This document shows positions 53,611-62,784 of a stretch of 64,000 nucleotides of DNA, one piece after another. The position numbers and the translations under genes are program-made. The notes beneath the pieces are model-generated. The model was given only the letters and a program-made list of their open reading frames with translations, had not been told where the DNA came from and did not search any database. Position 1 is the first letter of the stretch, and the number at the start of each line of letters is the position of its first letter. Source of the DNA: Hyphomicrobiales bacterium (GTDB taxonomy: Bacteria > Pseudomonadota > Alphaproteobacteria > Rhizobiales > Xanthobacteraceae); the NCBI GenBank assembly GCA_016713235.1, contig JADJPN010000001.1, positions 248,001 to 312,000 of the forward strand, in the 5' to 3' direction.

Positions 53611-54933
53611 ATGAAGCATCTGAAGCTATTGGCCGGCTCAACGCTGCTTGCCGCCACCCTCCTCTCCACGCCAGCGTCTGCGCAAATCGAAATCCAGTGG
53701 TGGCACGCGCTGACCGGCGCGAACAACGACGTCGTCGTTCGGCTTGCCGACGAATTCAACAAGTCGCAGAACGACTACAAGGTCGTGCCGAGCTACAAAG
53801 GCGGCTACGCCGACACGATGAACGCGGGCATCGCCGCGTTCCGCGCCGGTAACGCGCCACATATCCTGCAAGTCTTCGAGGTCGGCACCGCAACGATGAT
53901 GGCGGCGAAAGGCGCGATCAAGCCGGTGCACGTCTTGATGCAGGAAGCCGGCGAGAAGTTCGATCCGAACGCTTATCTTCCGACCATCACCGGGCACTAC
54001 TCGACGTTGAAGGGGGAGATGCTTTCCTTCCCCTTCAATTCGTCGAGCACGGTGATGTGGTACAACAAGGACGCCTTCAAGAAGGCGGGCCTCGACCCGG
54101 AGTCTCCGCCGAAGACCTGGCCGGAAGTATTCGCCATGGCGAAAAAACTGAAAGCCGCCGGTTATGAGAACTGCGGCTTCTCGAACGCGTGGGCGACCTG
54201 GGTCAACATCGAGCAGTTTTCCGCCTGGCATAACCTTCCGATCGGCACCAAGGGCAACGGCATGGACGGATTCGACACCGTGCTGACCTTCAACAACCCG
54301 CAGCTCCTGCGCCACCTCGAAACGCTGGTCGAGTTGCAGAAGGACAAGACCTACGATTACTCCGGCCGCACGAACACGGGCGAAGGCCGTTTCACCAGCG
54401 GCGAATGCCCGATCTTCCTCACGTCTTCGGGCTTCTTCGGCAATGTCGCCGCGAATGCGAAATTCGCCTGGGGCAATGCGCCAATGCCTTATTATCCGGA
54501 TGTCTCCGGCGCGCCGCAGAATTCGATCATCGGCGGCGCTTCGCTCTGGGTCATGGGTGGAAAGAAGGCCGACGAATACAAAGGTGTTGCTAAATTCTTC
54601 ACGTTCCTGTCGCGCACCGACAAGCAGATCGAGCTGCACCAGAAATCTGGCTATCTGCCGATCACCAAGGCCGCCTACGAACAGACCAAGTCCTCGGGAT
54701 TCTATAAGGAGAAGCCGTTCCTCGAGACGCCGTTGCTCGAACTCACCAACAAAGCGCCGACCGAAAATTCGCGTGGTCTTCGCTTCGGCAACATGGTGCA
54801 GCTGCGCGACATCTGGTCCGAAGAAATCGAATCCGCGCTCTCGGGCAAGAAGACCGCGAAGCAGGCGCTCGATGACGCAGTGAACCGCGGCAACAAGTTG
54901 CTGCGGCAATTCGAGAAGACGGTTTCCCGATAA
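53611..54933 (+). CDS. ugpB: sn-Glycerol-3-phosphate ABC transporter substrate-binding protein
   Basis: 440 aa. Signal peptide (MKHLKLLAGSTLLAATLL...ASA), then IEIQWWHALTGANNDVVVRLADEFN, the start of UgpB proteins. GGASLWVMGGKKADEYKGVAKFF and SGYLPITKAAYE are also typical. It binds sn-glycerol-3-phosphate or its phosphodiesters in the periplasm. It heads ugpBAEC. The start at 53611 follows GAGAATCCC. Confidence 0.92.
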   Translation: MKHLKLLAGSTLLAATLLSTPASAQIEIQWWHALTGANNDVVVRLADEFNKSQNDYKVVPSYKGGYADTMNAGIAAFRAGNAPHILQVFEVGTATMMAAKGAIKPVHVLMQEAGEKFDPNAYLPTITGHYSTLKGEMLSFPFNSSSTVMWYNKDAFKKAGLDPESPPKTWPEVFAMAKKLKAAGYENCGFSNAWATWVNIEQFSAWHNLPIGTKGNGMDGFDTVLTFNNPQLLRHLETLVELQKDKTYDYSGRTNTGEGRFTSGECPIFLTSSGFFGNVAANAKFAWGNAPMPYYPDVSGAPQNSIIGGASLWVMGGKKADEYKGVAKFFTFLSRTDKQIELHQKSGYLPITKAAYEQTKSSGFYKEKPFLETPLLELTNKAPTENSRGLRFGNMVQLRDIWSEEIESALSGKKTAKQALDDAVNRGNKLLRQFEKTVSR

Positions 54934-54955
54934 GCAGTAAGTAGGAAGCAAGCGA

Positions 54956-55837
54956 ATGCAAAAGCGGGCGATATTCGGGGGCACATCGCTCCCCTATCTC
55001 CTGCTTTTGCCGCAGCTTTTTGTCGTTGCCGTCTTCTTCTATTGGCCCGCGAGCCAGGCCGTCTGGCAGTCGTTTCTACTGCAAGACGCCTTCGGACTGA
55101 ACACAAGCTTCATCTGGTTCGAAAACTATTCCGAGTTGTTTGCTGACGCGGGATACTACCGGACCATGATGACGACCGGCGTATTCGCCGTCTTGGTCGC
55201 GGGGCTTTCGTTATCGCTCGCGCTTTTACTTGCGGTACAAGCAGATAAAAGTATTCGCGGCGCGGGCGTCTACAAGACGCTCCTGATCTGGCCTTATGCC
55301 GTCGCGCCCGCTGTCGCCGGCGTGTTGTGGATTTTCATGTTCCAGCCGTCGCTCGGCGTCGTCGCGCAAGGCATCCGCGCCATGGGCTGGAGCTGGAATC
55401 CGCTACTGAACGGCAACGATGCGCTGACGCTCGTTGTGCTTGCCTCAACGTGGAAACAGATCAGCTACAACTTCCTGTTCTTCCTCGCCGGCTTGCAGTC
55501 GATCCCGCGCGCGGTGATCGAGGCCGCGGCGATCGACGGGGCCTCGCCCACGCGGCGCTTCTGGACGATCATTCTTCCGCTGCTCTCGCCGACCGTTTTC
55601 TTCCTTATCGTCGTGAACATCGTCTACGTATTTTTCGATACCTTCGGCATCATCGATGCCATGACGCAAGGCGGTCCTTCGAAAGCGACCGAGACGCTCG
55701 TCTATAAAGTGTTCTTCGATGGCCGCCTCGGCGGCAATCTCGGCTCGTCCGCCGCGCAATCCGTGATCCTGATGATCATGGTGGTGGGACTCACCGCCGT
55801 GCAGTTCCGCTTCATCGAACGCAGGGTGGCGTACTGA
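54956..55837 (+). CDS. ugpA: sn-Glycerol-3-phosphate ABC transporter permease UgpA
   Basis: 293 aa with six membrane segments. PYLLLLPQLFVVAVFFYWPASQAVWQS starts the MalF/UgpA-type fold, and the EAA loop is EAAAIDGASPTRRFWTIILPLL near residue 205. The stop overlaps the ugpE start (TGATG). It forms the channel with UgpE. Confidence 0.93.
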   Translation: MQKRAIFGGTSLPYLLLLPQLFVVAVFFYWPASQAVWQSFLLQDAFGLNTSFIWFENYSELFADAGYYRTMMTTGVFAVLVAGLSLSLALLLAVQADKSIRGAGVYKTLLIWPYAVAPAVAGVLWIFMFQPSLGVVAQGIRAMGWSWNPLLNGNDALTLVVLASTWKQISYNFLFFLAGLQSIPRAVIEAAAIDGASPTRRFWTIILPLLSPTVFFLIVVNIVYVFFDTFGIIDAMTQGGPSKATETLVYKVFFDGRLGGNLGSSAAQSVILMIMVVGLTAVQFRFIERRVAY

Positions 55838-56685
55838 TGGTCGAGCATCGGGGCTTAAGCCGTGTCATTCCTTATTTCGTCTTGACGCTTGGCGTCGCGA
55901 TCATCGCATTCCCGGTCTATCTCTGCTTCGTTGGCTCCACGCATCCGCAGCATATCGTCTCGAACGGGCAAATGCCGCTGACGCCGGGGCCGCTGTTTTT
56001 CGAGACCTACTACAAGACATTGTTCATCGGCTCTTCCGGCAGCACGCGTGAGCCGGTTTCGACGATGCTGATCAACAGCTTCATCATGGCCAGCATCATC
56101 GCGGTCGGGAAAATCGCAATCTCGATCATCTCCGCCTTCTCGGTGGTCTATTTCAAATTTCCTTTCCGCATGGCGGCGTTCTGGCTGATTTTCATCACAT
56201 TGATGCTGCCGGTCGAGGTACGCATCTACCCCACCTATAAGATCGCGGCCGACCTGAACCTGCTCGACAGCTACGCGGGCCTCACGATCCCGCTGATCGC
56301 ATCGGCTACCGCGACGCTCTTCTTCCGCCAGTTCTTCCTCACGATTCCCGACGAACTGGTCGAAGCCTCGAAGCTCGACGGCGCGGGGCCGCTCCGCTTC
56401 TTCTGGGATACGGTGCTGCCGCTCTCGCGCACCAACATCGCCGCGCTCTTCGTCATTCTCTTCATCTATGGCTGGAACCAGTATCTCTGGCCGATCCTGA
56501 TCACCACCCGCGACGACATGCAGACCATCGTGATCGGCATCAAGAAGATGATCGTCACGGCAGACGCGCTCACCGAATGGAACGTGGTGCTGGCGACCGC
56601 AATGCTTGCCATGTTGCCGCCGGTGACGGTCGTCGTGCTGATGCAGCGCTGGTTCGTTAAAGGCCTTGTAGAGACCGAAAAGTAG
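55837..56685 (+). CDS. ugpE: sn-Glycerol-3-phosphate ABC transporter permease UgpE
   Basis: 282 aa. Six membrane segments and the EAA loop (ELVEASKLDGAGPLRFFWDTVLPLSRTNI near 185) match the MalG/UgpE family, as do MLPVEVRIYPTYKIA and FIYGWNQYLWPILIT. Coupled to ugpA by TGATG and followed 6 bases later by ugpC. Confidence 0.93.
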   Translation: MVEHRGLSRVIPYFVLTLGVAIIAFPVYLCFVGSTHPQHIVSNGQMPLTPGPLFFETYYKTLFIGSSGSTREPVSTMLINSFIMASIIAVGKIAISIISAFSVVYFKFPFRMAAFWLIFITLMLPVEVRIYPTYKIAADLNLLDSYAGLTIPLIASATATLFFRQFFLTIPDELVEASKLDGAGPLRFFWDTVLPLSRTNIAALFVILFIYGWNQYLWPILITTRDDMQTIVIGIKKMIVTADALTEWNVVLATAMLAMLPPVTVVVLMQRWFVKGLVETEK

Positions 56686-56691
56686 TCGCGT

Positions 56692-57756
56692 ATGGCAACT
56701 GTTGAACTCACCAACATCAAGAAGATTTATGCTGGCGGCGTAGAGGCGGTACGCGATGTGTCGCTCACGGTGCCGAACGGTTCTTTCACCGTGCTGCTCG
56801 GTCCTTCGGGCTGCGGGAAGTCAACGCTGCTTCGCATGATTGCCGGCCTTGAAACCATCACGTCCGGCGTCTGCAAGATCGGCGATCGTGTCGTGAACGA
56901 AATCGAGCCCGCCGATCGCGACATCGCGATGGTGTTCCAGAACTACGCCCTCTACCCGCACATGACCGTCTACGACAACATGGCTTATGGCCTGCGCAAT
57001 CGCGGCACGCCGAAGCCGGAGATCGACAAGCGCGTGCGCGAGGCGGCGAAGCTGCTTGCGATCGAAGAATACCTTACGCGCAAGCCGCGGGCACTTTCCG
57101 GCGGCCAGCGCCAGCGCGTCGCGATGGGCCGCGCTATCGTGCGCGAGCCGCAGGTTTTTCTGTTCGACGAGCCGCTTTCCAACCTCGACGCGAAATTGCG
57201 CGTGACCATGCGGCTCGAGATCAAGCGTTTGCATAACCGGCTCAACGCCACTTCGATCTTCGTGACCCACGATCAGGTCGAGGCGATGACGCTTGCCGAT
57301 CAGGTAGTCGTCATGAACGCCGGGAATATCGAGCAGATCGGCGCGCCGGGCGAAGTTTACAAGCACCCTGCAACCCGCTTTGTCGCCTCCTTCATCGGAT
57401 CGCCGGCGATGAATTTAATGCCGGGGAAAGTGAGCGATTCAGGTGTTGTCGAAACGCCGGGCGGCAAGCTGCCGTTCGATGCGAAGCGCTTTTCGGCCTC
57501 GGGCGAAGTCGATGTCGGCGTCAGGCCGGAAGATATTCATGTCTCGAGCGGGTCGAACGGATTTTCCTTCACGCCCGAACTCGTCGAGGAACTAGGCGCC
57601 ACGCGGCTCCTGCACGGAAATTTTGGCGCGACCCCCATCATCGTTGCGATCCCGGCCTCCGGCACCACCCACGAAAATAGGGAGATGCGGCTTTCGATTG
57701 ACCCGGCCGCAGTGCACCTGTTCGACAGGAATAGCGGGCGCTCGCTGGCGCGCTGA
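56692..57756 (+). CDS. ugpC: sn-Glycerol-3-phosphate ABC transporter ATP-binding protein UgpC
   Basis: 354 aa. Walker A GPSGCGKSTLLRMIAG (about residue 38), Q-loop MVFQNYALYPHMTVYDNM, signature LSGGQRQRVAMGRAIVREP, Walker B VFLFDEPLSNLDAKLR and the C-terminal TOBE domain (DVGVRPEDIHVS) are typical of the CUT1 family. No ugpQ phosphodiesterase follows. The tRNA-Gly lies just downstream on the other strand. Confidence 0.93.
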   Translation: MATVELTNIKKIYAGGVEAVRDVSLTVPNGSFTVLLGPSGCGKSTLLRMIAGLETITSGVCKIGDRVVNEIEPADRDIAMVFQNYALYPHMTVYDNMAYGLRNRGTPKPEIDKRVREAAKLLAIEEYLTRKPRALSGGQRQRVAMGRAIVREPQVFLFDEPLSNLDAKLRVTMRLEIKRLHNRLNATSIFVTHDQVEAMTLADQVVVMNAGNIEQIGAPGEVYKHPATRFVASFIGSPAMNLMPGKVSDSGVVETPGGKLPFDAKRFSASGEVDVGVRPEDIHVSSGSNGFSFTPELVEELGATRLLHGNFGATPIIVAIPASGTTHENREMRLSIDPAAVHLFDRNSGRSLAR

Positions 57757-57779
57757 ATGCTATCGAGCTGGGGGATTGT

Positions 57780-57853
57780 TGGAGCGGGTGAAGGGAATCG
57801 AACCCTCGTCGTTAGCTTGGGAAGCTACTGCTCTACCATTGAGCTACACCCGC
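57780..57853 (-). tRNA. tRNA-Gly (CCC)
   Basis: 74 nt with encoded CCA. Acceptor GCGGGTG/CACCCGC, D arm GCTC/GAGC, anticodon loop TTCCCAA (anticodon CCC) on stem GTAGC/GCTAA (the closing pair is weak), T arm CGAGG-GTTCGATT-CCCTT. It is convergent with ugpC. Confidence 0.95.
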
Positions 57854-57967
57854 GCTTCTGCAAGATCATAGCAAGATGGTAAAGCCGGGCAAGCGGTAGC
57901 ATTCGACGCGTGGCCCGCCGCGCTATACTGCCGACGATTCCTTCTTTCATTTCCGGAGCCCGCCGCC

Positions 57968-58756
57968 GTGCTCAAGTCGCTCATTGCCGACCCCAGAACC
58001 GAACGCGCGATCATGATTCTGATCGTGATCAACGCCATTATTCTGGGGCTCGAAACCTATCCAACGGTGATGGCTTCCCATGGCGCCATTCTCTCATGGC
58101 TTGATCAAGCGATTCTCATCGTTTTCGTAGTCGAAATTCTCGCGCGCATGACCGTGCAGCGAGCGGCCTTCTTTCGCGATGCATGGAACATTTTCGACTT
58201 TCTCGTGGTCGCGATCGCGCTGATCCCGGCAACCGGACCGCTACAGGTCTTGCGCGCGCTGCGCATTCTGCGCGTGCTGCGCCTGATCACCGCGGTGCCG
58301 TCCCTGAAGCGCGTCGTCGGCGGATTGATCAGCGCACTGCCGGGCATGGGTTCGGTCGTCGCGCTGCTTTTGCTGATCTTCTACGTATTCGCCGTGATGG
58401 CGACAAAACTCTTCGGTGAAGACTTTCCGAACTATTTCGGAAATCTCACCGCCTCGATCTTCACGCTGTTCCAGATCATGACGCTGGAAGCATGGGCCGA
58501 CGGCATCGTGCGGCCGGTCATGGATAAATACCCCTACGCGTGGCTGTTCTTCATTCCCTATATCGTCGTCACGTCGTTCGCGGTGCTGAACCTCTTTATC
58601 GGTATCGTGGTCAGCGCCATGCAGTCGGAGCACGAAGCCGAGCAGGCCGAGACCCGCAAGATAGAAAAAGCCGAGCAGGCAACGCTGCTCGGTGAGTTGC
58701 GCGCGCTGCGCACGGAGGTCTCCTCGCTTCGCGGAGAGTTGAACGCCCGGAAGTAG
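57968..58756 (+). CDS. Voltage-gated cation channel, NaChBac-type, copy 1
   Basis: 262 aa, start GTG. Six segments: S1 near 15, S2-S3 near 45-85, an S4 with arginines every third position (RALRILRVLRL, about 93-103), and S5-pore-S6. The selectivity filter is TLEAWAD, close to TLESWAS of the sodium channel NaChBac. A C-terminal coiled coil follows (about 225-262), typical of these tetramers. It is tandem with a 300-aa paralogue 67 bases downstream. Bacterial roles of such channels include pH and motility responses; this one is unknown. Confidence 0.88.
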   Translation: MLKSLIADPRTERAIMILIVINAIILGLETYPTVMASHGAILSWLDQAILIVFVVEILARMTVQRAAFFRDAWNIFDFLVVAIALIPATGPLQVLRALRILRVLRLITAVPSLKRVVGGLISALPGMGSVVALLLLIFYVFAVMATKLFGEDFPNYFGNLTASIFTLFQIMTLEAWADGIVRPVMDKYPYAWLFFIPYIVVTSFAVLNLFIGIVVSAMQSEHEAEQAETRKIEKAEQATLLGELRALRTEVSSLRGELNARK

Positions 58757-58823
58757 CGCCCGCTTGCTTCAAGATATTTCCCTGCTCTAATGCCGCCGTA
58801 GAAATCCGGTTGAGGTCATTTCC

Positions 58824-59726
58824 GTGGCAAAGCGCTCAAATCCGAAACGCATCATTCGAGCGGCCTGGGGCGGCGCAAAAGTCGAGGATGCACGTCACTT
58901 CCTCGAGCATCCGACGACAGAGCGCGTGCTCGCCGGCCTCATCATCCTGAACGCGGTGGTACTGGGCCTCGAGACCAGTCCATCCATCATGGCGCGTCAT
59001 GGCTGGTGGCTCGATCCCGCGGATAACTTTCTGCTCGGCATCTTTGTCGTCGAAGTGCTGGTGCGGTTGATCGTGACCGGGCGCGGCTTCTTTCGCGACC
59101 CATGGAGTGTGTTCGATTTCATCGTCATCACGCTTTCGCTGATGCCGCAGACGGGGCCGCTCGCGGTGTTGCGTGCGCTGCGTATCCTGCGCGTGCTGCG
59201 GCTCGTCTCCGCGGTGCCCACGCTGCGCCGCGTCGTCGGCGGGCTCATTCGGTCGATGCCGGGCATCGGTGCAATCGCGTTCCTGTTGTCGATTGTCTAT
59301 TACTGCTTCGCGGTGATGGCGACGAACCTGTTCGCCGATGCCGCCCCCGAGTACTTCAGCACCATGGGCCGCTCCGCCTACACGCTGTTCACGATCATGA
59401 CGCTGGAGGGCTGGAACGAAGTCGCGAATAAGGTGATGGAGAAACACCCTTATGCGTGGCTCTTCTTTATTCCTTATATCCTGACCACGACGTTCACGGT
59501 GCTCAACCTCTTCATCGCGATCATCGTGACGGCGATGCAGAACGAAGCCGACAAAATCCGCGAGGCGGAAGAAAAAGAACATCGCGCGGAGCGAGAGGCG
59601 CTGGAAGAACTCAGCGACAAGGAATCGATCCTGCTCGCCGAGCTTCGCCAGTTACGTGCGGAAGTAAAATCGCTGGGCAGGAAGCCTAGGCGAAAGAAAA
59701 TTAGCGCGGCTTCTAAACTAGGTTAG
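58824..59726 (+). CDS. Voltage-gated cation channel, copy 2, with TLEGW filter
   Basis: 300 aa, start GTG. The architecture is as in copy 1: S4 with VLRALRILRVLRLVSAVP and a C-terminal coiled coil rich in Glu/Lys/Arg. The filter is TLEGWNE. The Gly in the fourth filter position is shared with the native prokaryotic calcium channel CavMr, in which that glycine was reported to determine calcium selectivity. Identity with copy 1 is high in S4-S5 and the PYAWLFFIPYI S6 region. The gene stop overlaps that of dcd by 9 bases (convergent). Confidence 0.88.
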   Translation: MAKRSNPKRIIRAAWGGAKVEDARHFLEHPTTERVLAGLIILNAVVLGLETSPSIMARHGWWLDPADNFLLGIFVVEVLVRLIVTGRGFFRDPWSVFDFIVITLSLMPQTGPLAVLRALRILRVLRLVSAVPTLRRVVGGLIRSMPGIGAIAFLLSIVYYCFAVMATNLFADAAPEYFSTMGRSAYTLFTIMTLEGWNEVANKVMEKHPYAWLFFIPYILTTTFTVLNLFIAIIVTAMQNEADKIREAEEKEHRAEREALEELSDKESILLAELRQLRAEVKSLGRKPRRKKISAASKLG

Positions 59727-60841
59727 CGGCTTGAAGTGCTTCGAGAGCTTCAGGCCCTGCGCCTGATAGTTCGATCCGACCTCGCCGTATAGTTTTTCCG
59801 GCCGCTCGGTAAGCCGCTCATAAACGAGACGCCCGACGATCTGTCCGTCTTCGAGAATGAACGGCACTTCACGCGAGCGGACTTCGAGCACCGCGCGCGC
59901 GCCGTGACCGCCCGCCGCCGCATGACCGAAGCCGGGATCGAAGAAGCCCGCGTAGTGCACGCGGAATTCGCCGACCAAGGGATCGAACGGCACCATTTCA
60001 GCCGCGTGATCCGGCGGCACGTGCACCGCTTCTTTGGAGGCCAGAATATAAAAGCGTCGGGATCGAGCACGAGGCGCTTCGAACGATGCGCCAGGATCGG
60101 CTCCCAGAAATCTATCACGTCGTAACCAGCGCGTTTATCGACATCGATCAGGCCGGTATGACGCTTGGCGCGGAAGCCGGCGTAGCCGTTGCCAAAATCG
60201 GAAAGATCGACCGACACCGCGACGCCGCCGCCGCTTAAATCGGGCGCGTCGGCGCTGACCAGCGTTTCGCGCGCCTGCAACGCCGCCAGTTCTTTCGCGT
60301 CGAGCTTCGCTTCGCCGCGGCGGAAGCGAATCTGCGAAAGCCGCGAGCCGCGCCGCACGAGAATCGGAAACGTGCGCGGCGAAATCTCGAGATAGAGCGT
60401 GCCTTTATACCCTGCGGGAATCGTGTCGAAGGCGGCAACGCGGTCGCCGATCACACGCGTGAACACGTCGAGGCGGCCGGTCGAGCTTTTCGGGTTGGTC
60501 GCGGCGGCAATGTCGGCGGGCAGCGCAAGACGCTCCTCGACTTCGACGATATAGACGCAACCGGTTTCGAGCACCGTGCCGTCGGCGTTCAGCGAAATCG
60601 AATGCAGCGCCAGATCTTCGAGCCGTTCGGAGATTGGCGTTTTCGCGGAGGGAAGAAAGCTCGCGCGAATGCGCCACGCGCGGGCGCCGAGACGAAGGTC
60701 GAGCGAAGCCGGCTGGATTTGGTCGGCATCGAAGGCGCGCTCCGCGACGATCGCCTTCACATCCGCCAACGCGCCGATGGCACGCGCGGGCAAGATCCCC
60801 TGGGCGGTTTGCGGGAGGCGGTGCACGGCAGCGGTTTCCAT
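59718..60841 (-). CDS. dcd: dCTP deaminase (long alphaproteobacterial form), frameshifted
   Basis: The first 265 residues (METAAVHRLPQTAQGILPARAI..., with ATNPKSSTGRLDVFTRVI) run out of frame after DPDAFI. The end (VHVPPDHAAEMVPFDPLVGEF... GQIVGRLVYERLTERP...) is in another frame. Adding one T to the T4 run (AAAA at 60050-60053 on the plus strand) restores DAFYILASKEAVHVPPD and gives 374 aa, the normal length of the duplicated-fold Dcd in this order. AGGTGAAGTGG precedes the ATG at 60841. It converts dCTP to dUTP for dTMP synthesis. Confidence 0.88.
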
Positions 60842-60903
60842 CCACTTCACCTAGATTAGGCCGAACTTGACGCCAAGCGCATGAGCGGCATAATCCCCGC
60901 ACT

Positions 60904-60964
60904 TCGTGGTCATTTGAGCCGGCCGGCTTGCAGCCACGTAAAACAAATCGCTAAAAGGCCGGGG
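60904..60964 (+). ncRNA. SAM-II riboswitch upstream of metZ
   Basis: The sequence shows the SAM-II layout. P1 is CGTGG (60905-60909) with CCACG (60934-60938), and the P2 pseudoknot is CCGGCC (60919-60924) with GGCCGG (60957-60962). The conserved segments GTCATTTGAGCC, GCTTGCAGCCACG and AAACAAATCGCTAAAA surround them. SAM-II is an alphaproteobacterial class that controls metA, metZ and other methionine genes. SAM binding should lower metZ expression. It begins 125 bases before the metZ ATG. Confidence 0.92.
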
Positions 60965-60973
60965 AGACGTGTC

Positions 60974-61012
60974 ACCCGGCTTATGGGGCTAACCCCCCGG
61001 CCGGGTTTTTGT
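60974..61012 (+). terminator. Terminator hairpin in the metZ leader, linked to the riboswitch
   Basis: ACCCGGC (60974-60980) and GCCGGGT (61000-61006) enclose GGGG-CTAA-CCCC and are followed by TTTTTGTTT. The 3' strand of this terminator contains CCCCGGCC (60995-61002). That is fully complementary to GGCCGGGG (60957-60964), which includes the 3' strand of the aptamer pseudoknot. The two pairings exclude each other, as expected for a transcription-control platform. Confidence 0.85.
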
Positions 61013-61028
61013 TTGGAAGGACCGCGTC

Positions 61029-62235
61029 ATGACCGTGAAGATTCCCCGCCCCGCTCCCGATGCCGCCTCGCTGCGCCCGGAAACCCGGCTGATCCATTCG
61101 GGCATCCTGCGCTCGCAGTTCGGCGAAAACGCCGAGGCGCTCTATCTCACCCAAAGCTTCGTCTACGACACCGCCGAGCAGAGCGCGGCCCGCTTCCGCG
61201 GCGAAGACGACGGTTTCATCTATTCGCGCTTCTCGAACCCGACAGTCGGCATGTTCGAAGAGCGTATCCGCGCGGTTGAGGGCGCGGAAGCCTGCCGCGC
61301 TACCGCGACCGGGATGGCGGCGGTAACCGCCTCGCTGCTCTGTTTCCTGAAAGCCGGCGATCATGTCGTCGCAGCACACGCACTGTTCGGCTCCTGCCGC
61401 TACGTAATCGAGGAACTCCTCCCGCGCTTTGGCATAACCTCGACCCTGATCGAAGGCACTGATCTGAAGGCTTGGGAAAACGCCGTGCGCCCGGAGACGA
61501 AGGCATTCTTCCTCGAGAGCCCGACCAACCCGACGCTGGAAATTCTCGACATCGCCGCAATTGCGAAGATCGCTAAGCGCGCGAAAGCGCTGCTTATCGT
61601 CGATAACGTCTTTGCGACGCCAATGCTGCAACGGCCGATCGAGCTCGGCGCGGATGTCGTCTGTTATTCCGCGACCAAGCACATCGACGGTCAGGGCCGC
61701 TGTCTCGGCGGCGTGATTCTGGCCTCGGAAAAATACGTGAAGGATCACCTGCACACCTTCCTGCGCCAGACCGGCCCCTCCATGTCGCCGTTCAATGCGT
61801 GGGTCCTGCTGAAAGGCATCGAGACGCTGCAAATCCGCATCGAAAAAGCACAGGAAAACGCGGCGAAGATCGCGGACTGGCTCGCGGGCAAGCCGAAGCT
61901 GAAGAAGGTGCTTTACCCGTTCCGGAAAGATCACCCGCAATACGAGCTTGCGAAACGCCAGATGAAGGGCGGCTCGACGCTGCTTTCTTTCGAGGTCGAG
62001 GGCGAACGGGAGGGTGCATTCCGCTTTGCGAACGCGCTACGCCTGATTCGCATTTCCAACAATCTCGGCGACGTGAAAAGCCTGATCGTGCATCCCTGCA
62101 CCACCACGCACCAGCGCTTCACGCCGGAGGCCCGCGCAAATGGGCATCGGCGAAGGCCTGCTGCGGCTCTCCGTGGGCTTCGAGCATCTCGACGACTTGA
62201 TCGAAGACCTCTCGCGTGGACTTGCCGCCGTCTGA
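61029..62235 (+). CDS. metZ: O-succinylhomoserine sulfhydrylase, frameshifted near the C-terminus
   Basis: About 401 aa. A PLP-dependent Cys/Met-metabolism enzyme with RLIHSGI near the start, the N-terminal loop SRFSNPTVGMFEERI, and the PLP lysine in CYSATKHIDGQGRCLGG (about residue 215). After HQRFTPEARA the frame changes: MGIGEGLLRLSVGFEHLDDLIEDLSRGLAAV is in frame +1 and ends at 62233-62235. Removing one A from AAA at 62138-62140 restores it. It makes homocysteine from O-succinylhomoserine and sulfide. It is controlled by the SAM-II riboswitch. Confidence 0.9.
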
Positions 62236-62247
62236 TAGAATAGCGGC

Positions 62248-62622
62248 ATGTATCGCGCGACGACCAGACAAGTGCAGATCACGGTGACGCCGGAATACTC
62301 GTCAGACCGCTCCGGCGCCGGGCGAGAACGAGTATTTCTGGGCCTATACAATCGAGATTCTCAATCTCGGCGAAGAAGCCGTGCAGCTCGTCTCGCGCCA
62401 CTGGAAGATCACGGATGCGAACGGCCGCACCGAAGAGGTGAAGGGCGCCGGCGTCGTCGGCAAGCAGCCGGTGTTAAAGCAGGGCGAGAGTTTCGAATAT
62501 ACCAGCGGCGTGCCGCTTAAGACGCCGTCAGGCTTGATGTCTGGCACCTATCAGATGGTGACGGAAGACGGCGACGATTTCGATGCCGAGGTGCCGGCGT
62601 TTTCGCTGGAGCGCCGGTGTGA
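62248..62622 (+). CDS. apaG: ApaG family protein, frameshifted
   Basis: MYRATTRQVQITVTPEYSSDRS (frame 1) continues as APGENEYFWAYTIEILNLGEEAVQL... (frame 2) if one G is removed from GG at 62314-62315. The middle, with VSRHWKITDANGRTEEVKGAGVVGKQPVL and PLKTPSGLMSGTYQMV, matches ApaG closely. The in-frame reading beyond EVPAFSLE runs on to 62788 with unlikely sequence. A base added near 62606-62610 would end it at TGA 62620-62622, giving about 126 aa, the usual length. The fibronectin-like fold is of uncertain function (linked to Mg/Co resistance). It starts 13 bases after metZ. Confidence 0.87.
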
Positions 62623-62784
62623 GGGGTTCCACGTTCCCGGCGGGGAGGCGGTGGTCCGGGTTTTGAAAACGAACGGGCCCCGGAGCGCCCAAGGCAGGCG
62701 CCCCCAGAGACGTTGCTTCGAGCGCCGCCGAATTGCGAGAGGTGACCTGCACGAGGCTTCTTGGCCTCGGATCCTGAGAGCAAT

